Below, one piece after another: positions 56,402 to 64,000 of a DNA stretch of 64,000 bases. The stretch spans positions 469,049 through 533,048 of the forward strand of contig JBNGIO010006371.1 of NCBI GenBank assembly GCA_049999805.1. The letters run 5' to 3'. A program made the position numbers and the translations under genes. Numbering within the stretch: position 1 is the first letter of the stretch; the number at the start of each line of letters is the position of its first letter. The notes beneath the pieces are model-generated. The model saw only the letters and a program-made list of their open reading frames with translations. It was not told the DNA's origin and did not search any database. The DNA comes from Folioceros fuciformis (lineage: Eukaryota; Anthocerotophyta; Anthocerotopsida; Anthocerotales).

Positions 56402-56985
56402 TTAGGCCGGAATTTCTACAGTTCCGTCATCTATCTCACTTTGCAAGTCCTTAGGGCTTTTACCGTCCACAGTGCATCCAACCGACACACAAGTTCCCAA
56501 AATCTCCTTCACAGTGCCCTCCAGGCCCTTGGCCATGGACCTGTGAGCCATAATCTTGGCAATCTCAATCACGTCATCCAACCCGACATTCCCCGTGTGC
56601 TTGACGTTCTTCACCTTCTTCCTATCCCTTTCCGGCTCCTTCAACGCCTTAATCACGAGAGCAGCCGCACTAGGCACCACGCTAACCTTGGCCTGCCTGT
56701 TCTGCACAGTCAGCTTGACAGTGACACGGAGACCCTTCCAATCCTTGGCAGTCTCCTTTGCGATATCCTCCCCAACCTTCTTGGGCGACAACCCTAGAGG
56801 ACCAATCTTCGGCGCCAAAGAGGACGCAGCTCCAACCTCACCTCCTGCAACAAATCCAAGCAATATGTAGTCCACACAATCCAGCTGCATGCTAGAACAT
56901 AAACGCACTACCACACCTGCGAAACCCTACCTGTAACCCTGACGTACACCTCCACCACCTGAGAAGGATCGAGCTTGGGCGGCAT
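56402..56985 (-). CDS. RPL12: 60S ribosomal protein L12 (uL11)
   Basis: Two exons (56985-56931, 56844-56402) join in phase to 165 residues, the exact normal length. The start is [20 protein letters not shown], followed by [20 protein letters not shown], the conserved Pro-rich N-terminal domain. The C-terminal RNA-binding domain contains [20 protein letters not shown] and [19 protein letters not shown]. uL11 binds 28S rRNA at the GTPase-associated centre, at the base of the P-stalk that carries P1/P2. It is divergent to the P1 gene (ATGs 256 bp apart). Confidence 0.98.
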
Positions 56986-57086
56986 GGCTGCTCAACCGGC
57001 GAGTTCTTCAACGATTAGAGGGGAGATGGACGTCAGACAAAGCCTTTGCAGAGAAAAGAGACAAATACAGGAATTTACGGACACGA

Positions 57087-57101
57087 GGGTTTAGGGTTTT
57101 T
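57087..57101. promoter_or_regulatory. Telo-box in the shared RPL12/RPP1 promoter
   Basis: GGGTTTAGGGTTTTT carries two overlapping copies of the telo-box (AAACCCTAA type on the minus strand). In Arabidopsis this motif is a standard element of ribosomal-protein and translation-factor promoters. It sits about midway in the 256-bp gap between the two divergent start codons, with a further TACCCTAAA at about 57104. Confidence 0.75.
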
Positions 57102-57241
57102 AGTACCCTAAAGGAAACCTACTAAACAGGTCCTCGTAGATCATTCGTCGTTGCGCGATTTGCCTCCTAGGTTAAGTGTAGTCCTGCTAGCTGATCCCCG
57201 TCTTTGTTGCTCGCTTTGTTCAATTCGCACGAGGAGCGAAC

Positions 57242-57856
57242 ATGTCGTCCAGCGAGCTTGCCTGCACATACGCAGCTTTGATTCTACACGATGACGGTAT
57301 TGCCATCACGGTAAGCACTACCTCTTTGATTTGTCTTCTCATGGCTGCCACAGCGTGTCTTCGATGGAGGACTGACGAAAACAGTTGATGACGTGCAGGC
57401 TGATAAAATCGCAACCCTAGTGAAGACAGCCAAGGTTCAAATCGAGCCCTTTTGGCCTGCGCTGTTCGCCAAGCTTCTGGAGAAGAGAAGTGTGGAGGAT
57501 CTGATCACCAGTGTTGGATCTGGTACGTGACGTTCTGTCCTTCTCTCCTTGTGGCATGTTGTGATGACAATCGAATCGTAATTCGGGGCTGAATTCTGGC
57601 CTCTCCATGGTGCAGGTGGAGGAGGAGGGGGCGTTGCTGTTAGCGGAGGAATGGCCCCCGCTGCCGGCGGTGCTGCTCCTGCCGCAGAAGGAGTTGAAGA
57701 GAAAAAGGTAAGGGATTGGGTCGTGGGGTCATCGAACGTTTTTAATCCTTTTGCTTCCTGTGCTGCTTCCTTCATCCTGATGTGCCCGGTCTGGTGCAGG
57801 AGGAGCCGAAGGAGGAAGAGAGCGATGAAGATCTGGGCTTCGGTCTGTTTGACTGA
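57242..57856 (+). CDS. RPP1: 60S acidic ribosomal protein P1
   Basis: Four exons (57242-57310, 57399-57522, 57616-57707, 57800-57856) join in phase to 113 residues. The N-terminal helical dimerisation domain reads [20 protein letters not shown] and [21 protein letters not shown] Gly/Ala-rich hinge follows ([16 protein letters not shown]), then the acidic C-terminal tail, ending [12 protein letters not shown], that recruits elongation factors and is the target of ribosome-inactivating proteins. P1 pairs with P2 to form the lateral stalk of the large subunit. The exon-1 boundary after GIAIT is typical of plant P1 genes. Confidence 0.97.
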
Positions 57857-58652
57857 GGTGGAGGATGTAGACCATTTTTGTCAGGTGTAGGCTTCTTTTT
57901 GTAGCAAGGCAAAGCAACTTGTGTATTGCAAGTGATGAGAGGTCTGTCTCTCGATGAGTAAGGGAGTGTAATTCTTTCAGTGTTCCGAGAATTATTTGAA
58001 GGAATTCCTTGCACCTAGCGTGGTTGCAGTTTCGCACATCTGAAGCTCTCGATTCTTGTACATCCTGTAGGCCCTGCCGCATCGTCACATCTCCAATGCT
58101 CCCTACGAAGTACGCAGCACTTTTTCAGGTGCCATTCTAGGTCTCCTATCCCGTCGTGTAGTCGGTTCGATGCCTACACACTAAAGGGCGGCTCGGTACC
58201 GAACCGCGTGCAAGACCTAGAACCGTCCTTCAGGCAACTCGGCGCGGATCTACCCTAATTTTTACTCACTTGAAGCGCGTCCTTGCGCGCTCCGAGTATC
58301 TTCCCGTCGGTCTCGCGAATTTTCAAATTTTCCTGGTAGGCTGTCCGACTACCCTGTCCCTTCCGCAGCTGTCCCGACTGCTTGTGCATTGCATCGCATT
58401 GTGTATCTGGTCGTGTGAATGAGTGCTTGCCAATTGTTGTTTCTCGCATGCCGAATGTGGTAGGTTCTAGGGTTCTGTAGAGGTTTTGGCCACTGGCTCA
58501 GGTATTGTGGTGGTGTAATTTGCATGGCTTCCTTGCTTTGGTGCTTTCGGGTGTCCATCCTTACGGCAAGCCTAGCGTTGATACTTGTCCTTCATTCCTG
58601 GTTTCTGACAAGCAGGGCAGTGTGATACGAGGTTTAGGAGAGGCCGTGCAAG
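57857..58652. other. P1 3' region and SmB upstream region
   Basis: About 800 bp between two plus-strand housekeeping genes, containing the P1 3' untranslated region and the SmB promoter or leader. No clear core element. Confidence 0.4.
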
Positions 58653-59570
58653 ATGTCGATGTCCAAGAGCTCCAAGCTCTTGCAGTATATCAATTACAGG
58701 ATGAGAGTGACAATTCAGGATGGGAGGCAGCTGGTTGGGAAGTTCATGGCCTTCGACAGACATATGAACCTGGTTCTGGGGGACTGTGAGGAGTTTAGGA
58801 GACTGCCCCCCAAAAAGGGCAAGGCTCAGGAGGAGCGAGAGGAACGCAGGACTCTGGGTTTGTTGCTTCTACGGGGAGAGGAAGTGGTTTCTATGACGGT
58901 TGAGGGGCCACCCCCACAGGAAGAATCCAGGTCGAGGTCCGCAGCAGCAGCGCAGGCGGGCCCGGGCATTGGGCGGGCTGCTGGGCGAGGTATTCCTACG
59001 GCTCCGTTGGGACAGGCGCAGCCTGGGCTTGCAGGTCCGGTGAGAGGAATTGGAGGACCAGCTCCTGGGATGATGCAGCCGCAGCTCAACAGACCTCCAG
59101 TTCCGCAGGTGTCTGCCGCCCCTGTCACTTATCCTGCACCTGGACCTCCTATTCCCGGGGTGCGGCCTCCAGGTCCTCCCCCCCAGGTTTACCCGGGCGG
59201 TCCTCCAAGAAACATGCCACCAGTACCCCCACCACCTGGCATGAGGCCACCAGGGCCTCCGGGACAGATGTTGCAAAGCGGGCCGCCACAAGGGTTTTTG
59301 CCTTCGAGGCCTGGATTGCCTCCAGGTCCTCCTCCTCCTCCAGGTGCGATGCAGATGGGTGGCCCAGGTATGCCCCCTTTCGGACAGAGGCCAATGCCTC
59401 CTCAGTTGCTGCGTCCAGGCCCTCCTCCGATGGGTGGGCCTCGACCTGGTATGCCTCCACCCGGTACACCTGTTGGCCCTCCCAGGCCTGGTATGCCTCC
59501 CGGACCCCCTCAGATGTATCCTCCCCGTCCTGGCATGCCCCCGCCTTCTCAGCAGCCTCCTCAGCACTAG
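58653..59570 (+). CDS. Small nuclear ribonucleoprotein-associated protein B (SmB)
   Basis: Intronless, 305 residues from the ATG at 58653. The Sm fold is complete: Sm1 in [20 protein letters not shown] through [14 protein letters not shown], and Sm2 in [20 protein letters not shown], the SmB-type ending. After an Arg/Ala-rich linker with RG-type methylation sites ([19 protein letters not shown]) comes a long Pro/Gly/Met tail with repeated [11 protein letters not shown]-like motifs that bind WW and GYF domains. SmB is one of the seven Sm proteins forming the ring on U1, U2, U4 and U5 snRNAs in the nucleus. Confidence 0.97.
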   Translation: MSMSKSSKLLQYINYRMRVTIQDGRQLVGKFMAFDRHMNLVLGDCEEFRRLPPKKGKAQEEREERRTLGLLLLRGEEVVSMTVEGPPPQEESRSRSAAAAQAGPGIGRAAGRGIPTAPLGQAQPGLAGPVRGIGGPAPGMMQPQLNRPPVPQVSAAPVTYPAPGPPIPGVRPPGPPPQVYPGGPPRNMPPVPPPPGMRPPGPPGQMLQSGPPQGFLPSRPGLPPGPPPPPGAMQMGGPGMPPFGQRPMPPQLLRPGPPPMGGPRPGMPPPGTPVGPPRPGMPPGPPQMYPPRPGMPPPSQQPPQH

Positions 59571-60935
59571 GTCTTCATCAGATCTCAAACACGCACTATT
59601 GGCGGGTAGGTTGATGGTAACACTGCTTTGAGTTGGTTCTGGGAAGCATATCTCATCAGAGGGAACGATGGCTCTGGAACGCGCAAGAGGAGCTCTTGCA
59701 GATTCTCACCTGAACACAGCTGTGCTGGATGACGTTCAGACTGCCAAAAGGTTGTCCAACGAAATGTTGTATTTGACAAAAGTCCTGGAGAATTCTGTAT
59801 GATGCAGATGGTCGGAGGCGCTTCCGCCTGACCAGCAAAAGGATTTTCGTCAGTCAGTCAGACAGTCAGGTAGCATTCTAGAGTCATTGGACCGTCTTTT
59901 TTTCATGTGAGAGGCCGAATCTGCGTCCTCTTCACTAGCTAGCGGGTGATGCTCTTTCTGGTAGTCAGGTTGGATTCTTGAGTCCAAAAGACGAAACACT
60001 GCACAGAACCATTTAGGAATTAACGACGATTTTCATTAAGTTACAATCGATCATGACAGCTCTACCATTAAGGCGCGTAAGCATCACAGCTCGACGCAGG
60101 AATTAAGAGAAATCGTGAATCCATGTAGTCAAACAGGCTTCTCGAGCAACAAAGACAGTGGACCATGGATCTGGTTAATGGTAACTGTGCACTTTTCGTG
60201 CTCACTACAAAATAAGTGTAATGCGCTCTTCCTCTTGAGTTGCACGTTTACGAGTGTCCCTACTGCAGATGAGGGAAACCTGGTAGATCAGTCTGGCTGC
60301 TAGCAATGCTAGACTACGTATAGCACGATGATTCTTTTTACTACTAGCAACAGACGTGTATTATTTATGTGGTGACACACTCAGTATAAGATTCGGCAAG
60401 GAACAAATTGAAACAATTCTCTTGAGAGGTAACAGCACAAGATTTATCATGCAGAACTTTATTTCTCTGAGAATCGACACTTCAAGGTCGAATGGTTCCA
60501 CTCCTGTTGGATAGTTAGTGAGTTGCTATACTGACACAACATTTCATGGTAGACGGCACAGGCCAGAGCTATGGTGTCATTCTCGATACGCAAATTCATT
60601 ATTCGACGACTTGGAATAAGCAGACTGTAACAATGTACTTGAAGGGGTGAAAGGCTTGATTTATTATGCAGATGGTTACATATCTCGGAATTGAATCTTC
60701 GAGGTAGACTGAATCCACTCTTGTTGGATGGTGAGGTTCTATCCTGACAACGTTCTTGGTTGGTGGTACAGGAGCAAGTCCTCCCTCATGTAAGAGCTAT
60801 GAGATAACTTATCAAAAGTGAACGAATTGCTCTCTGCCTCTACTGTTCGTTTAGTAACCCACGCAGAGCCTAGACTGAGACCTATCCAGACTTGTTGGCC
60901 ATTTCACGGTCTACCTGGTGGAAAAGAACCTTAGA
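59571..60935. other. SmB 3' region and intergenic
   Basis: About 1.4 kb. From 60440 to 60780 there is an imperfect direct duplication: TTTATCATGCAGAACTTTAT with CACTCCTGTTGGATAGT, and TTTATTATGCAGATGGTTAC with CACTCTTGTTGGATGGT, about 200 bp apart. No gene seen. Confidence 0.45.
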
Positions 60936-63900
60936 TCATTGCATGACGGTTTCCAAGTGTGCAGAGGGCGGAAGCTGTACCTCCTGAGCACAAAACAAGA
61001 AGCCTGGCGTTACAACACTGATCGAAAGAAAAGAGCTCATATCCCTTTGAAGTGAGGATGATAATATGAGAAATTAAGAACCTTACCTCCGAGGACGTGG
61101 GAGAAGCTGCAGTATTCACTGGCATTCCTCTCTTCTCATTCAGAAGCTGTCGACGCATGCTCTGAGAGAGTTTCTTCGTAATCATCCTGGTCTTCTCCTT
61201 GGATTTACCAGTGATAGGAGTTTTGTAGCCCTCCTGGTGTTTCTTGAGCACAGATGTCTTGCCACTAGCACAACGGCCTTCGACGTACTCTTTGTCCGCA
61301 GAAATGGGAACAAAATCTCGAGCGGCGATGGACAAGTGCTTCTCTTTCTCCTCTAGTCTTCTCCTCGCAGTAGCCTCCATTGTCCTCTCCAGGTATTGCC
61401 GTCTGCCGAAAAACTTGATCACATGCTTGGGAGCCTTCTGCTTATTACTTACAACACGAACAGGCTCTCGGGAAGCAGCCGCTGCGACAGAGGTAGGCAC
61501 GGCAGCTTCCATCGATTGTTCCTCAGAACTTGGTGGCTCATCCGTTGATTCGACGTCTACAAGCTCTCTGTAGACCGCCACAGGCGGTACCGGAGAGCTG
61601 GCCAGAGCGGCTTCAACGACTCCTGTCTTGTGAACTCCAGCATTTCCTGGCTCAGGACACGGAACTACAGATTTTCCATTCACACGCAGCGGTGTCCCGA
61701 ATTCCCTCGCAGATTCACTTCTCTTCTTTGCTAGTACATCTTCCCTCAGGGCTTTCTTCTGTTTGATCGCCTTCTGTAGAGAGCGTAGCGACTGTGGCTG
61801 CTCATGCTGGAAAGGAGTTTTCTTGTAATCATTCTTGCGCTGTGGCACTGGCTGAGCAAAACTCGTGACCTCTTTAGCTGGTTCCACAATGCTGCAATAA
61901 CAAAACGTCAGTGCAACAGCAGGGATGAGGACTCTCAAGACAGAACGAGCTTAACGAGACCAAGAGTGTACCTTTCAATCTGAAAGGGAGGCAGTTCTAC
62001 TTCCTGAAACGACAACACCGATGATCACAAGAAGGTTAGATCAGAAACAGTCACACTGATACAAGACGAAGAAAGCGAAGCCACTTACCATTTCTTGGGC
62101 AGGGCTCGAGGGAGTGTCGTCGGCATCTATATTTGGACGCCGATCTGGGGACTCGTTCGGGTCTGCTGATTCCGGTGATGAAGCACCTTCATCTGAGTCA
62201 TATTCGTCTGGTGGACTGGCCAAGTCTGATTCGTGATGAGAAGCACCTGCAAGTAACTCGTCAGGCTCCTCAGTCTTCCTATCAAGACCAACTTCACTGT
62301 TGAGAGCTTTCTGCAACTGAGAACCATGATTTGTCACGAAAGCATTTCCACTTCCATGCAGATCTATTTCCTCCTCCACTACACTGTCCTCATTGAAAAG
62401 TTGATTCGATTCCTCGACCTCGACGGCCGGGCCTTCCTGCAATTCAATACTCGGCTCCGCCTGGGAAGCACCTTCACTTCCAGGGAGGTCTATTGCATCC
62501 TCCATGACAGAGTCTGTAACAAGGGCTGCCGTCCTGACCCCATCCAGGGACGTCATCCTGGCATCTAAAGCTGCATCAACAGTCGGTGCAGGGACTCGTC
62601 GCACCATCCGTTCATCAGTCTGATAGTCCACAACTTCTACATCGGAACCATTAGGTAGAGGCGTGTTCTTCTTATCCACTGGTGCATCAACTCGACTCCC
62701 AGTAATCCCTGCCGACTCATCCTCAACATCGTCCTCATCCGAATCCTTCGGGCCAAATTCATTGACTGTAACAGCTTGTTCGGAACGCTTGACTTCCTTA
62801 GTCAAATCAATAATCTCCGGGCAGACATCCAGCGCAGACAACCCATCACCTGCAGTTTGGGTCATACCATTTGACAGTTGAAGACATTCGACAGATTCTC
62901 TCATTGATCGGTCGGCACCAGGCTCCAAAATCGCATCAGAAGTATTCTCCACAGACTGAAAACCTCTATTCGAATCAGAAGGTTGCTCCACAATGCATGC
63001 ATGGTTATCCTCAGTCTCATGTTTACGTGCACAAACCATTCTTCCCGCCGAACACTGCTGGCCCTCATGTGCATCAGCATCTTCACCATGATCCTTGACG
63101 ACAGCTTTGATCAAGCTGTTTGTGCACTCCTGACCTGATTTACACATACACAACAGTGGGTTGGGTAAAGCACGCTAATTTGATGATTGCTGAGCCCGGC
63201 AATGCTAGGTACGGACCTTCACTACAGTTGCTCACGATTGGCAGACGAGCTAATGCCGCCAAGATCTCGGCGGAGAAACCCATTGGCTGAGCAGAAGAAT
63301 CACAGGGCACAAGGTTTAGGGCAGGGAGAGACTCTTGTTCGACATCTTCCTGCCCAGCAATACTGCATTCCTGGATGATCGACGACTTGTCAAACCCCTC
63401 GTTGCTCTCCAAAGGCTCCAGTTCTCTTAGTCTTACTTTGTGTTCTTCTAGAGCTTTTACCGCTGGATCCTGGACGGTTGTAGGAACGGGATCCAAGATC
63501 ATGGAATCGTCCCCCAGGGCACTAATATGCAAGCTCACATCGTCAACCAGCTCAGACTGGCACTTTTCAGCACTGTCCACTGCAAAGCAACGGACATCTT
63601 CCTGCAACATCAAATCAAAGAAGAAACTTGCGAATTAACACAAACCCTAGACACAACATCCAGCTGATAACAGACATCGAGACAGAACGGTTGATGCCTA
63701 TACCTTATCTGCATTACAAGGGTCGCAATCGTCAACAACTTTCAGAATGGGAACAATTTCCTTAACACTAGCAGCTTCAAATTCTGGGTCTACTGAGATC
63801 TCCGGGATAGTAGGTAGCGCAACTTGAACTTCCTCGGAAACAATGAGATCATCACTGGAGGCTGAGAACTCTTCTCTGCATCCCTCTGCCTTGAGAGTGC

Positions 63901-64000
63901 CCTCCTGTTGCAGCGGGTGCTCACCTGTAGAGTCGTGCTCAGATGCACTCTGCTTCAAAGACCCGCATTCCTTAACTTCACTACCATGAGCTTCAAGCTC
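60936..64000 (-). CDS. Large acidic protein of unknown function, 5' end beyond window
   Basis: Six exons join in phase on the minus strand: beyond 64000-63704, 63601-63217, 63134-62089, 62003-61972, 61891-61087, 60983-60936. About 870 residues lie inside the window. The upstream half is acidic and Ser/Asp/Glu-rich (EIIDLTKEVKRSEQAVTVNE, KDSDEDDVEDE), low-complexity and probably disordered. Exon 61891-61087 is basic with a helical, charged segment (KFFGRRQYLERTMEATARRR, then LEEKEKHLSIAARDFVPIS) and a Lys/Arg-rich end. Two tiny exons encode the similar motifs EVELPPFQIE and EVQLPPSAHLE. I do not recognise the family; nuclear or cytoskeletal scaffolds have this make-up. Donor 63216 is GTCCGT, weaker than the others but required by phase. 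Confidence 0.75.

Noticed and set aside
58869-59588. Minus-strand Arg/His-rich frame opposite SmB
   Set aside because: It is an antisense shadow of the Pro/Gly-rich SmB tail and has no credible start.

Overview
This is nuclear DNA from a plant. The evidence is genes split by short GT-AG introns (78 to 186 bp, mostly 80 to 150), plant-specific families (PLATZ, SAUR, plant-type F-box, PLS-class PPR proteins, an LEA protein with a chloroplast transit peptide), and telo-box promoter motifs. Large intronless PPR editing-factor genes in tandem, a compact gene layout and a base composition near 50% GC suggest a seed-free land plant. A hornwort or similar bryophyte/lycophyte is my guess; no sequence here proves it. 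Boundaries below were built by hand from reading frames and splice sites; lengths were checked to stay in phase.

Layout. 0-3.7 kb: retroelement integrase relic, degenerate coding-like sequence, and the leader of an ABC transporter. 3.8-6.6 kb: seven-exon ABCG half-transporter (+). 7.0-8.9 kb: unknown helical-domain gene (-). 9.5-12.3 kb: rearranged Ty3/gypsy relic (-) with a 0.32 kb inverted duplication. 14.3-15.1 kb: plastid LEA protein (-). 17.2-18.6 kb: COMT-type O-methyltransferase (-). 19.6-20.9 kb: broken erythromycin-esterase-family gene (+). 21.6-23.8 kb: selenium-binding protein/methanethiol oxidase (-). 24.7-26.1 kb: 81-bp minisatellite abutting a PLATZ zinc-binding gene (+). 28.8-32.7 kb: two pectin methylesterases, tail to tail. 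32.7-37.7 kb: no gene recognised. 37.7-46.4 kb: three tandem PPR genes on the minus strand, one dead and two large; one large copy has a frameshifted C terminus. 48.3-49.4 kb: F-box protein (-). 50.8-51.3 kb: SAUR (-). 52.9-53.5 kb: three adjacent unrelated tandem repeats. 56.4-57.9 kb: divergent pair of ribosomal genes, uL11/RPL12 (-) and P1 (+), sharing a 256-bp promoter with a telo-box. 58.7-59.6 kb: spliceosomal SmB (+). 60.9-64.0 kb: multi-exon acidic protein (-), running off the right edge.

The genes do not form one pathway. Functional groupings are translation/splicing (uL11, P1, SmB; uL11 and P1 both belong to the large-subunit GTPase-associated stalk), cell-wall modification (two PMEs), organelle RNA editing (PPRs), and stress, lipid and secondary metabolism (LEA, ABCG, OMT). 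The most unusual material is the PPR array with its nearly uniform 104-residue modules, the PLATZ gene starting directly at the edge of a minisatellite, the two unrecognised protein genes, and several fresh-looking gene deaths.
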